The notes: generated by a model from the sequence alone, not told the origin. A stretch of 64,000 bases of DNA from XN24 sp047921395 (GCA_047921395.1 JBLRWH010000006.1:3967-67966); one strand, 5' to 3'. Positions 29,172 to 37,966 are shown, numbered from the stretch's first letter. Numbers and translations are program-made.

Positions 29172-30707
29172 CTACTTCATGGTCGGCATGATGAACTCGG
29201 CCTCGCCCTGGGCGGACAGGGGCCAGCGGGCCGTGACCGTCTTCAGCCTCGTATAGAAGCGCACCCCGTCCGGTCCGTGCATATGCAGCGGGCCGAATAG
29301 CGAGCGCTTCCAGCCGCCGAAGCTGTGGAACGCCATGGGCACCGGGATGGGCACGTTGATGCCCACCATCCCGGCCTCGACCCGGTGGGTGAACGACCGC
29401 GCGGCCGCCCCGGAGCGCGTGAAGATCGCGGTGCCGTTGCCGAACTCGTGGCCGTTGACCAGCGCCAGTGCGGCCTCGAGATCGGCCACCCTGACCACGC
29501 ACAGCACCGGCCCGAAGATTTCCTCTCGGTAGATCCTCATGTCGGGCCGCACCTGGTCGAACAGGCAGCCGCCGAGAAAGAATCCCTGCTCATGGCCGGG
29601 GAGCGTGAAATCGCGCCCGTCCACCACGAGCCGCGCGCCTTCGGCGACCCCCAGGTCGACGTAGCTGCGAACCTTGTCCCGGTGCTGGCCGGTGACCAGC
29701 GGGCCCATGTCGGGGTCGCCCTGGCATCCGGGCCCGATCCGCAGGTCACGAACCCGCGGCGCGAGATTGGCCACCAGGGCGTCAGCGGTCGCATCACCGA
29801 CGCAGACCGCCACCGAAATGGCCATGCAACGTTCGCCGGCCGAGCCGTAGCCGGCCCCGAGCAAGGCGCTCGCTGCCTGCTCCAGGTCGGCATCGGGCAG
29901 GATCACCATGTGGTTCTTGGCGCCGCCCAGTGCCTGGACGCGTTTGCCCCGCGCAGAACCGCGCGCGTAGATGTATTCGGCGATCGGCGTGGAGCCGACG
30001 AAACTCAGGGCCTGGACGCGGTCGTCGTCGATCAGCGCGTCTACGGCGTCCTTGTCGCCGTGGATGACGTTGAAAACTCCGTCCGGCAGCCCGGCCTCCT
30101 TGAGCAGCCGGGCCAGGATCATCGCGGGGCCCGGATCGCGCTCGGAAGGCTTGAGGATGAAGCTGTTGCCGCAAGCCAGTGCGACCGGAAACATCCACAT
30201 CGGCACCATGGCGGGGAAATTGAACGGCGTGATGCCGGCGACGACACCCAGCGGAGCGAACTCGCTCCACGAATCGACGCCGCTGCCCACGTTCATGGAA
30301 TGCTCGCCCTTGAGCATCTGGGGAATACCGCAGGCGAATTCAACGACCTCGATGCCCCGGGTCAGCTCGCCCCGCGCATCGGCCAGGACCTTGCCATGCT
30401 CGGCAGTGATCGCCGCAACGATCTCGTCCGCATGTGCTTCCAGCAGGGCCTTGAAGCGGAACATGACGCGGGCCCGGCCGAGGGGGGTGGTCGCCGCCCA
30501 GCCTGGAAAGGCAGCGTGGGCGGCAGCGACCCCCTGGGTGACGTCATTCCGACTGGCGAACACCACGCGGCAGGCGACCTCGCCGGTGGCGGGATCGAAT
30601 ACCTCGCCCGTCCTGGCGGACTCGCCAGCCCAGCATGCGCCGCCCACCCAGTGCGTTACCAGGGGAACGCCTCCGACCGGCCGGCTTGCTTCATTCGCGT
30701 GGCTCAT
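29172..30707 (-). CDS. mmsA: Methylmalonate/malonate-semialdehyde dehydrogenase (CoA-acylating)
   Basis: This is a 511-residue ALDH6-type enzyme. ITPFNFPAMVPMWMFPVALACGN is family-specific, and the catalytic Cys is in GSAGERCMAISVAV. It converts malonate semialdehyde or methylmalonate semialdehyde to acetyl-CoA or propionyl-CoA. The ATG at 30707 follows a strong GGAGGGG; an upstream in-frame ATG at 30725 overlaps ald. It is third in the transaminase-ald-mmsA operon, which points to malonate semialdehyde from beta-alanine as substrate (inference). Confidence 0.93.
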   Translation of the reverse strand: MSHANEASRPVGGVPLVTHWVGGACWAGESARTGEVFDPATGEVACRVVFASRNDVTQGVAAAHAAFPGWAATTPLGRARVMFRFKALLEAHADEIVAAITAEHGKVLADARGELTRGIEVVEFACGIPQMLKGEHSMNVGSGVDSWSEFAPLGVVAGITPFNFPAMVPMWMFPVALACGNSFILKPSERDPGPAMILARLLKEAGLPDGVFNVIHGDKDAVDALIDDDRVQALSFVGSTPIAEYIYARGSARGKRVQALGGAKNHMVILPDADLEQAASALLGAGYGSAGERCMAISVAVCVGDATADALVANLAPRVRDLRIGPGCQGDPDMGPLVTGQHRDKVRSYVDLGVAEGARLVVDGRDFTLPGHEQGFFLGGCLFDQVRPDMRIYREEIFGPVLCVVRVADLEAALALVNGHEFGNGTAIFTRSGAAARSFTHRVEAGMVGINVPIPVPMAFHSFGGWKRSLFGPLHMHGPDGVRFYTRLKTVTARWPLSAQGEAEFIMPTMK

Positions 30708-30721
30708 GATCCCCTCCGGAC

Positions 30722-31837
30722 TCAACCCAGCGCCTCGAGCGCCGGGGTGTAGGCATAGCCGAGATCATGGGCGACCGCCTCGAAGGTGATCTTGCCTTCG
30801 TGCACGTTCAGGCCGTTGCGGAGATGCTCGTCGTCCAGCATGGCCTGCCGGGCCCCCTTGTTCGCCAACTGGACCGCGTAGGCCAGAGTCGCGTTGGTGA
30901 GCGCGAAGGTGGACGTGCGGGCGACCGCGCCGGGCATGTTGGCGACGCAATAGTGGATGATGCCGTCCACCTCGTAGGTGGGATCCTGGTGGGTGGTGGC
31001 CTTGCTGGTCTCGAAACAGCCGCCCTGGTCGATCGCAACATCGACCAGCACCGAGCCGGGCCGCATCAGCCCCAGCTGGTCGCGGCAGATGAGCTTGGGG
31101 GCCGCCGCGCCCGGAATCAGCACGGCCCCGATCACGAGGTCCGCGAGGCGCAGGTGGGTCTCGATGGATTCCTCGGTCGAGTAGAGCGTGTTGAGCCGCT
31201 CGCCGTAAAGGTCGTCGATGTATTTCAGGCGGGGCAGGGACCGGTCGAACAGGGTGACATTCGCGCCCATGCCCATGGCGATGCGGGCGGCATTCAGCCC
31301 GACCACGCCGGCGCCGATGACCATGACATTGGCGGCGGGCACGCCGGGAACACCGCCCAGCAACACGCCGGAGCCGCCCTGGGCCCGTTCCAGCGCATGC
31401 GCCCCCGCCTGGATCGACATGCGCCCGGCGACTTCGCTCATGGGGGCCAGCAGGGGCAGGCCACCGCTGCGGTCGGTCACGGTCTCGTAGGCGATCGCGG
31501 TGCAGCCGGATTCCAGCAGCAGCCGGGTCTGGTCCGGATCCGGCGCCAGGTGCAGATAGGTGTAGAGCACCTGGCCGCGCCTGAGCATGCGGCACTCGTT
31601 CGGTTGCGGTTCCTTGACCTTGATGACCATCTCGGCGCGCGCGAAGATTTCCTCGGGCGTGTCGACGATCTCCGCCCCGACCTTCTCGTAGGCCGCGTCG
31701 GTGAGACCGATTGCCTTGCCGCCATCGCGCTGAACCAGCACGTGGTGACCGTTGCCGATCAGTTCGCGGGCGCCTCCCGGCGTCAGGCCGATGCGGTATT
31801 CGTGATTCTTGATCTCTTTGGGTACGCCGATAAGCAT
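30722..31837 (-). CDS. ald: Alanine dehydrogenase
   Basis: This is a 371-residue enzyme, full length for the family. MLIGVPKEIKNHEYRIGLTP at the N-terminus, the NAD site VMVIGAGVVGLNAARIA, and LVDVAIDQGGCFETS are diagnostic. It converts L-alanine to pyruvate and ammonia with NAD. It sits 14 bases upstream of mmsA and 37 bases after the transaminase, so it would regenerate the pyruvate used as amino acceptor by that transaminase. Confidence 0.95.
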   Translation of the reverse strand: MLIGVPKEIKNHEYRIGLTPGGARELIGNGHHVLVQRDGGKAIGLTDAAYEKVGAEIVDTPEEIFARAEMVIKVKEPQPNECRMLRRGQVLYTYLHLAPDPDQTRLLLESGCTAIAYETVTDRSGGLPLLAPMSEVAGRMSIQAGAHALERAQGGSGVLLGGVPGVPAANVMVIGAGVVGLNAARIAMGMGANVTLFDRSLPRLKYIDDLYGERLNTLYSTEESIETHLRLADLVIGAVLIPGAAAPKLICRDQLGLMRPGSVLVDVAIDQGGCFETSKATTHQDPTYEVDGIIHYCVANMPGAVARTSTFALTNATLAYAVQLANKGARQAMLDDEHLRNGLNVHEGKITFEAVAHDLGYAYTPALEALG

Positions 31838-31874
31838 GTGCGGGTTCGCCTTGGTGAGGGGTGGAATATCCGGA

Positions 31875-33215
31875 TCAGCCGGCCGCGCGGATCGCGGTTG
31901 CCAGTCGCCCGACGATCTGGTCGATATGTTCTCGTTCCAGGATCAGCGGCGGCGACAGGGCGATCACGTCGCCCGCGCAGCGCACCAGCATGTCCCGGTT
32001 ATGAAAGCAGTCGGTAAATACATCATAGGCGCGCGCGCCGGGCGCATCATGCCGGGGCGCCAGTTCCACCGCGCCGACCAGGCCGAAGTTGCGGATGTCG
32101 ATCACGTTCGGCAACTCGCGGAGCCCATGCAGCGCATCTTCCCAGTATCCGCCGAGATCGATGGCCCGCTGGAACAGCTGCTCTTCCTCGTAGAGGTCCA
32201 GCGTCGCGAGCGCGGCGGCGCAGGCGGCCGGGTGGCCGGAATAAGTGTAGCCGTGGAACAGTTCGATCAGCGGCTCGGGTCCCTGCATGAAGGCATCGTG
32301 GACGGCATCGGTAGCGAACACCGCGCCCATCGGGATTGCGCCGTTGGTCAAGCCCTTGGCGGTCGTCATCAGGTCCGGCGTGATGCCCAGGCGCTCTGCG
32401 GCGAAGGCCTTGCCGACCCGTCCGAACCCGGTGATGACCTCGTCGAAAATCAGCAGGATGCCGTGCCGGGTGCAGATCTCGCGCAGGCGCTCGAGATAGC
32501 CGTGCGCCGGCAGGATCACGCCGGCGGAGCCGGCGATCGGCTCGACAATGACCGCCGCGATGGTCGAGGCGTCGTGCAGTGCGACGAGGCGCTCCAGGTC
32601 ATCGGCGAGCTCGGCGCCATGCGCCGGCAGGCCGCGGGAAAATGCGTTGCGGCCGATGTCCAGGGTGTGACGCAGGTGATCCACGCCCGGCAACATGGCG
32701 CCGAACGCCTTGCGGTTGTTCACCATGCCGCCGACGGACATGCCGCCGAACCCCACGCCGTGATACCCCTTTTCACGACCGATCAGGCGCGTGCGCTGAC
32801 CATCGCCGCGGGCGCGGTGATAGGCGAGGGCGATCTTGAGCGCCGTGTCCACGGACTCTGACCCGGAATTCGTATAGAAAACATGCTTGAGCGGGTCCGG
32901 CGCGATGGCGACCAGCCGCTCGGCCAGTTCGAACGCCAGCGGATGGCCCATCTGGAAACTCGGCGCATAGTCGAGCCGGTCGAGCTGGGATTTCACCGCC
33001 TCGGCGATGTGGCTGCGCCCGTGGCCGGCATTGCAGCACCACAGCCCCGCGGTGGCATCCAGTACCTGCCGCTGGTCAGGCGTGCTGTAGTACATGCCGT
33101 TCGCCCCGCTCAGCAGCCGCGGACGATGCTTGAACTGCCGGTTGGCGGTGAACGGCATCCAGTAGGCGGCGAGCTCGGGAGTGTCGGACGCTGCGGAGTC
33201 AGCGGGTGAAGCCAT
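31875..33215 (-). CDS. Omega-amino acid (beta-alanine):pyruvate aminotransferase
   Basis: This is a 446-residue class III aminotransferase. YWMPFTANRQFK at the N-terminus is typical of beta-alanine:pyruvate transaminases, with YTNSGSESVDTALKIALAYH and the PLP lysine in LMTTAKGLTNGAIPMGA. The ATG at 33215 follows CAGGAGACGTC; the longer open frame upstream crosses the regulator gene and is not real. It heads the leftward operon with ald and mmsA, matching beta-alanine conversion to malonate semialdehyde plus alanine. Substrate is inferred from family and neighbours. Confidence 0.87.
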   Translation of the reverse strand: MASPADSAASDTPELAAYWMPFTANRQFKHRPRLLSGANGMYYSTPDQRQVLDATAGLWCCNAGHGRSHIAEAVKSQLDRLDYAPSFQMGHPLAFELAERLVAIAPDPLKHVFYTNSGSESVDTALKIALAYHRARGDGQRTRLIGREKGYHGVGFGGMSVGGMVNNRKAFGAMLPGVDHLRHTLDIGRNAFSRGLPAHGAELADDLERLVALHDASTIAAVIVEPIAGSAGVILPAHGYLERLREICTRHGILLIFDEVITGFGRVGKAFAAERLGITPDLMTTAKGLTNGAIPMGAVFATDAVHDAFMQGPEPLIELFHGYTYSGHPAACAAALATLDLYEEEQLFQRAIDLGGYWEDALHGLRELPNVIDIRNFGLVGAVELAPRHDAPGARAYDVFTDCFHNRDMLVRCAGDVIALSPPLILEREHIDQIVGRLATAIRAAG

Positions 33216-33271
33216 GACGTCTCCTGCGCAGGCTCGGCGGCGCCTGCAGTTTGAGTCGGTCGACAGAAAGT

Positions 33272-33287
33272 GTTGAATAAATTTTAC
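33272..33287. promoter_or_regulatory. Candidate PuuR-type operator (site C)
   Basis: The sequence GTTGAATAAATTTTAC lies in the divergent region between the transaminase and the PuuR-like regulator. It shares the outline and AT-rich core of the two sites in the puuA/puuD region. Its position, 57 bases from the transaminase ATG and 85 from the regulator ATG, would suit control of both, including autoregulation. Confidence 0.5.
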
Positions 33288-33371
33288 ATGAAGCGCGACA
33301 TATTGCCTATATCTGCGCAAAATTCGTGGCATAGTGTTTAGTATTCGGCAACAAAACGGTAGATTTGGCTG

Positions 33372-33920
33372 ATGGACATCGGTGCCCGTCTGAAAGCAAT
33401 CCGCAAGGCGCAGGGCTTGAGCCAGCGCGAGCTGGCCAAGCGCGTCGGGGTAACCAACAGCACGATCTCGCTGATCGAGCAGAACAAGGTCAGCCCGTCC
33501 GTCAGTTCCCTGAAGAAGGTCCTCGACGGCATCCCGATCTCGTTGACCGATTTCTTTACCACCGATTTCCGCGTGAATGCCGACGGCGGCCCCTTCTTTA
33601 CGCCGGAACAACAACCGGACGTCGGCACCGGGGCGATCCAGTACCACCTGATCGGGAATGGTCGTCCGGGGCGGCAGATGTGCATCCTGCGCGAAGTCCT
33701 GCCCCCCGGCAGCGATACCGGAGCGGAGATGCTGCGGCATGGCGGCGAGGAAGCCGGCGTGGTCGTCGCCGGGCGCGTCGAATTGACGGTGGACGAGCTG
33801 ATCCGAGTGCTGGAACCGGGCCACGGGTATTATTTCGAGAGCAACAGGCCGCACCGGTTTCGCAACGTCGGCGCCGAGGACGCCGTGATCGTCAGCGCCA
33901 GCACGCCGCCGACGTTTTGA
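33372..33920 (+). CDS. puuR: PuuR-like HTH-cupin transcriptional regulator
   Basis: This is a 182-residue protein. Residues about 5-60 are an XRE-type helix-turn-helix (IGARLKAIRKAQGLSQRELA, then GVTNSTISLIEQNKVSPSV). Residues about 105-180 are a cupin barrel (EMLRHGGEEAGVVVAGRVEL, GHGYYFESNRPHRFRN). The layout matches PuuR, the putrescine-responsive repressor of the Puu genes; the cupin probably senses the effector. It is divergent from the transaminase operon and 55 bases upstream of the PuuC-like dehydrogenase. Likely targets are the three sites reported here (inference). Confidence 0.87.
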   Translation: MDIGARLKAIRKAQGLSQRELAKRVGVTNSTISLIEQNKVSPSVSSLKKVLDGIPISLTDFFTTDFRVNADGGPFFTPEQQPDVGTGAIQYHLIGNGRPGRQMCILREVLPPGSDTGAEMLRHGGEEAGVVVAGRVELTVDELIRVLEPGHGYYFESNRPHRFRNVGAEDAVIVSASTPPTF

Positions 33921-33975
33921 CCGGTCATCGACGCCCCGCCCTCGAAGAGCACGCAACCATGACGGAAGCCTCCTG

Positions 33976-35490
33976 ATGAATGACACGACTCATCCGCCCC
34001 GCAGCAAGTCCGACTGGCTCGCGCGGGTCGCGCAACTGCAGATCGCTACCCAGGCCTTCATCGATGGCCGCTACATCGACTCCGCCTCGGGCAAGACGTT
34101 CGCCGATATCAGTCCCATCGACGGCCGTGAACTCGGCGTAGTCGCGGAATGCGACGCGGAGGACGTCGAGCGCGCCGTCAAGGCCGGTCGTCTTGCGTTC
34201 GAGGATGGCCGCTGGCGCAACCAGACCCCGGTCGAACGAAAGAAGACCCTGGTCCGGTTCGCTGGACTCATCGAGCGGCATGCAGAGGAACTCGCACTGC
34301 TGGAAACGCTGGATATGGGCAAGCCCATCGACGATGCCTTGCAGGTTGACATGGCGGCCGTGGTGCGCTGCCTGAACTGGACCGGCGAGGCGGTGGACAA
34401 GGTCTATGACGAGATCGCGCCCACGGGCCCTCACGAGCTCGGCCTGGTGACGCGCGAGCCGCTGGGCGTGGTCGCAGCGATCGTGCCCTGGAATTTTCCC
34501 CTGTTGATGGCCGCCTGGAAATTTGCACCGGCGCTCGCCATGGGCAATTCCATCATTCTCAAGCCCTCCGAGAAATCCCCGCTCACCGCCATCCGCGTCG
34601 CCGCGCTGGCCGCCGAGGCCGGCATTCCGGATGGCGTGTTCAACGTGCTGCCTGGCTTCGGTCGCGGGGCGGGCGAGGCGCTGGCGCTGCACATGGATGT
34701 CGACGGACTGGTATTCACCGGCTCGACCGCGGTCGGCAAGCACCTGCTGCAGTGCGCCGGGCGGAGCAACATGAAACGGGTCTTCCTGGAGTGCGGCGGC
34801 AAGAGCCCGAACCTGGTGTTCGCCGATGCGCCTGATCTCGAGGCGGCCGCCCGGGCCGCGGCCTCGGGCATCTTCTTCAACCAGGGCGAAGTCTGCACGG
34901 CCGCCTCGCGCCTCCTGGTGGAGCGCAGCATCAAGGACGAATTCCTTGAGCGGGTGGTCGCCGCGGGCCGCGAAATGCAACCCAGGCATCCGCTCGAGCC
35001 AGGCGCCCCGATGGGAGCCATGGTGGATGAAGGACAGATGCAGCGTGTGCTGGACTACATCGACACGGGCCGCGCGGAAGGCGGCAGGCTGGCGCTTGGC
35101 GGCAACCGCGTGCTGGCGGAGACCGGCGGATATTACATCGAACCGACCGTGTTCGACGGGGTAGGGCACGACGCCACGATCGCCCGCGAAGAAATCTTCG
35201 GCCCGGTGCTGGCAGCCATCGCCTTCGACGACGAGGCGGAAGCGTTGCGGATCGCCAATGACAGCATCTACGGCCTCGCCGCCGGCGTGTGGACCCGTGA
35301 CATCTCCCGCGCCCACCGCCTGGCGCGTGGCCTGCGCGCGGGCAGCGTCTGGGTCAATTACTGGGACGGCGGTGACATGACGGCGCCGTTCGGCGGCTTC
35401 AAGCAGTCAGGCAATGGTCGCGACAAGTCCCTGCACGCCTTCGACAAGTACACGGAACTTAAGGCCACCTGGATCAACCTGGGCGCCTGA
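33976..35490 (+). CDS. puuC: Aldehyde dehydrogenase, gamma-glutamyl-gamma-aminobutyraldehyde type
   Basis: This is a 504-residue NAD(P)-dependent aldehyde dehydrogenase. The catalytic Cys is in FFNQGEVCTAASRLLVE, the general base Glu in FLECGGKSPN, and IVPWNFPLLMAAWK is present. The C-terminal end, with GGFKQSGNGRDKSLHAFDKYTELK, is typical of PuuC/AldA-like enzymes. In the Puu pathway it oxidises the aldehyde made by PuuB to gamma-glutamyl-GABA. It lies downstream of the puuR-like gene on the same strand, separate from the other puu genes. Confidence 0.88.
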   Translation: MNDTTHPPRSKSDWLARVAQLQIATQAFIDGRYIDSASGKTFADISPIDGRELGVVAECDAEDVERAVKAGRLAFEDGRWRNQTPVERKKTLVRFAGLIERHAEELALLETLDMGKPIDDALQVDMAAVVRCLNWTGEAVDKVYDEIAPTGPHELGLVTREPLGVVAAIVPWNFPLLMAAWKFAPALAMGNSIILKPSEKSPLTAIRVAALAAEAGIPDGVFNVLPGFGRGAGEALALHMDVDGLVFTGSTAVGKHLLQCAGRSNMKRVFLECGGKSPNLVFADAPDLEAAARAAASGIFFNQGEVCTAASRLLVERSIKDEFLERVVAAGREMQPRHPLEPGAPMGAMVDEGQMQRVLDYIDTGRAEGGRLALGGNRVLAETGGYYIEPTVFDGVGHDATIAREEIFGPVLAAIAFDDEAEALRIANDSIYGLAAGVWTRDISRAHRLARGLRAGSVWVNYWDGGDMTAPFGGFKQSGNGRDKSLHAFDKYTELKATWINLGA

Positions 35491-35527
35491 CGGGGCGGCG
35501 GTCCACGCGACTTCGGTGCCGCGCGCC

Positions 35528-36481
35528 TCAGAGCTTGAGTTGCCGGAGATCCGAGGCGCTCTCGCTCACCTGCCACATCTGCTCGAACTGCCTGAGATAG
35601 ACGGCCGCCACGCGTGGCTCGCAGGTGTCTATCATGCCTGCCCAGCGCTCCGCGCTGGCCCGATAGACGAGTGCGCTGTCGTCCCCGACCAGGAAGGCAT
35701 CCTTGCGGTCCTGGAAAGATTCCGGCAAATGACGGAACTCGATGAACGTCGACAGTCTCCGCCCCATGTAGAGGAAGCGATTGACCGTATGCTGGACCCG
35801 CCCGGGGTCGCTGATCAGCACCCGGATACGCGCGTGACTGCGTGACAGGACCAGGCGCTTGACTGCCTCGAGGAAGCGCACCGAGTCATATACGCCGTGC
35901 TCGAGATCGGGCGTGAAAATGGCCAGCGACCGGGTCGCGATCCCGGCGACGTCGATGACGGCCTCCGCAAATTCCTCCTTGTCGCTCAGCACCCGCCGCG
36001 TGCCTGGGCCCGCCTGGGGCGCCGCCTGCGCCCGCGGGAGGTGTAGCCGCATGAGTCTGTGGGAAATGCCCGCTTCGTCGAATTCCGGGCCTTCCGCCAC
36101 GAAGCCGAAACGCGCATAGAAATCGAGCACCGGCACCTGTCCATGCAGGTAGACAGCCTCCATGCCAAGATACGCCGCCTCGTTGAGCAGGCGCCGCAGG
36201 ATCGCCGCGCCGACCCACTGGCCGCGCCATTCCGCGAGCACCGCCATCCGGCCAATCTTCCCCGAGGGGTGCAGGCGCCCGGTGCCGATGGCCTCGCCAG
36301 TCGGGAGCTCGGCTACCGCGTGGGTGCACTCCGGATCGAGCCCGTCCCATTCCTCGTCCTCGGGAACCGCCTGTTCCTCCACGAACACCCTGGTGCGGAG
36401 GGCCCGGAGCGCTTGCTCGTCCCGGGCCCAGTTCGCAAGGCGCACCTTGAACTCGAGTGATTCCGTTGAGATGCCCGTCAT
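35528..36481 (-). CDS. GNAT acetyltransferase fused to a C-terminal phospholipase D-like/DUF7931-type domain
   Basis: This is a 317-residue two-part protein. Residues about 10-145 are a GNAT domain (TRVFVEEQAVPEDEEWDGLD, GKIGRMAVLAEWRGQWVGAA), close to ElaA/YjcF-type acetyltransferases. Residues about 160-317 are a second domain (RSLAIFTPDLEHGVYDS, HARIRVLISDPGRV, DDSALVYRASAERWAG) that resembles a PLD-like fold without catalytic HKD; it probably corresponds to DUF7931 (recalled). The ATG at 36481 overlaps the 3' end of purB by 7 bases; a TTG at 36490 is the alternative. The substrate is unknown. Confidence 0.75.
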   Translation of the reverse strand: MTGISTESLEFKVRLANWARDEQALRALRTRVFVEEQAVPEDEEWDGLDPECTHAVAELPTGEAIGTGRLHPSGKIGRMAVLAEWRGQWVGAAILRRLLNEAAYLGMEAVYLHGQVPVLDFYARFGFVAEGPEFDEAGISHRLMRLHLPRAQAAPQAGPGTRRVLSDKEEFAEAVIDVAGIATRSLAIFTPDLEHGVYDSVRFLEAVKRLVLSRSHARIRVLISDPGRVQHTVNRFLYMGRRLSTFIEFRHLPESFQDRKDAFLVGDDSALVYRASAERWAGMIDTCEPRVAAVYLRQFEQMWQVSESASDLRQLKL

Positions 36482-36486
36482 CCGCG

Positions 36487-37854
36487 TCAAAGGTCGCGCG
36501 CGAGTTCTGCGGCCAGGCCGGTGTAGCTCGCCGGCGTCATCTGGAGAAGCCGATGCTTGGCCTCCTCGGGCAGCGGGAGCCCGGCGACGAACTCGCGCAA
36601 TTCCTCAGCCTGGATTCTCCGCCCCTGCGTCAGCGCCTTGAGCTGCTCATAGGGATTCTCGAGCCCGTGGCGTCGCATGGCGGTCTGGATGGCCTCGCCC
36701 AGGACTTCCCAGTTCAGGTCGAGGTCCTGCGCCAGGCGCTGCGCGTCGGGCTCGATCCGCTCGAGGCCTCTCAGGACCGACGAGTAAGCGATCATGGAAT
36801 GGGCGAGGGCGACGCCGACATTCCTCAGCACCGTCGAGTCCGTCAGGTCACGCTGCCAGCGGGAAATCGGCAGCTTGGCCGCGAAATGCGCCAGCAGGGC
36901 ATTGGCAATGCCGAGATTGCCCTCGGCATTCTCGAAGTCGATCGGGTTGACCTTGTGCGGCATGGTCGAGGAGCCGACTTCGCCCGCCACCAGCTTCTGC
37001 CTGAAATAGCCCAGCGAGACATAGCCCCAGACGTCCCGGCAGAGATCGGTCAACGCCGTGTTGAAGCGCTCCAGCGCATGGCAGTACTCGGCGATCCAGT
37101 CGTGCGGCTCGATCTGCGTCGTGTAGGGGTTCCAGGCTAGCCCGAGCGATTCGACGAACAGCCGCGAGACGCCGTGCCAGTCGATGTCGGGGTAGGCCGC
37201 CAGGTGCGCGTTGTAGTTGCCCACGGCACCGTTCAGCTTGCCGAGGATGCGCACTGCGGCGAAGCCTTGCTCGAGATGTCGCAGGCGCCAGGCGAAATTC
37301 GCAAATTCCTTGCCCAGCGTAGTGGGCGACGCCGCTTGCCCATGGGTCCTGGATAACATCGGCGTGGCCGCGTGGTCTTCCGCCAGCGCCACCAGGCGCG
37401 CCACCAGCGCTTTCTGCTCGGGTACCAGGATCTCGTTGCGTGCATCGCGCAGCATCAGGGCATAGGCGAGGTTGTTGATGTCCTCGGACGTACAGGCGAA
37501 ATGGAAGAACTCACGCAGGCGCCCGTCCGGATCCGCGGGCGCAAGCTGCTCCTTGAGGAAATACTCGACGGCCTTCACGTCGTGGTTGGTCTTGCTCTCG
37601 ATGGCCTTGACGCGCACCGCCTGTTCCAGCGTCAGCCCGGCAGCAAGGGTATTCAGGCTCACCAGGGCATCACCCTCGATCGGGTCGAGCTCAACGATGC
37701 CCGGTTCGTCGGCGAGCGCCAGCAGCCAGCGAGCCTCCACGGCGACCCGGTAACGAATCAGGCCGTACTCGCTGAATACGGGCCTCAGGCGGGTCGACCG
37801 GCCCGCGTAGCGGCCGTCCACAGGAGAGACTGCGGTGAGAGGGGTGGTGTCCAT
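36487..37854 (-). CDS. purB: Adenylosuccinate lyase
   Basis: This is a 455-residue enzyme of the fumarase/aspartase superfamily acting at two steps of purine synthesis. The signature is GSSTMPHKVNPIDFENAEGN, with HDVKAVEYFLK and LSRTHGQAASPTTLGKE also typical of the E. coli-type PurB. The start is MDTTPLTAVSPVDGRYAG. It is divergent from fumC, a related superfamily member, across 160 bases. Confidence 0.96.
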   Translation of the reverse strand: MDTTPLTAVSPVDGRYAGRSTRLRPVFSEYGLIRYRVAVEARWLLALADEPGIVELDPIEGDALVSLNTLAAGLTLEQAVRVKAIESKTNHDVKAVEYFLKEQLAPADPDGRLREFFHFACTSEDINNLAYALMLRDARNEILVPEQKALVARLVALAEDHAATPMLSRTHGQAASPTTLGKEFANFAWRLRHLEQGFAAVRILGKLNGAVGNYNAHLAAYPDIDWHGVSRLFVESLGLAWNPYTTQIEPHDWIAEYCHALERFNTALTDLCRDVWGYVSLGYFRQKLVAGEVGSSTMPHKVNPIDFENAEGNLGIANALLAHFAAKLPISRWQRDLTDSTVLRNVGVALAHSMIAYSSVLRGLERIEPDAQRLAQDLDLNWEVLGEAIQTAMRRHGLENPYEQLKALTQGRRIQAEELREFVAGLPLPEEAKHRLLQMTPASYTGLAAELARDL

Positions 37855-37879
37855 TGAAAACGCGCCGAAGATGTTAGGA

Positions 37880-37898
37880 TTGCGGCATCATACCGCAA
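37880..37898. promoter_or_regulatory. Palindrome overlapping a purB -10-like element
   Basis: TTGCGG and CCGCAA form a perfect 6-base inverted repeat around a 7-base centre. On the minus strand the centre plus edges contain TATGAT, a good -10, about 33 bases from the purB ATG. This arrangement suits a repressor operator, but no specific regulator can be named. Confidence 0.35.
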
Positions 37899-37966
37899 CG
37901 CGCGCAGCCCCTGAACCGGGTTCTGGAGATTGTGCGAACCGAGGTCCAATATCTTTTTTTGTCAGT

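Noticed and set aside
28915..29502. Minus-strand open frame running from the mmsA 3' end through the inverted-repeat element
   Set aside because: Its N-terminal part is the shadow of mmsA and its C-terminal part is translation of the repeat arms; this is the usual spurious product of such repeats.
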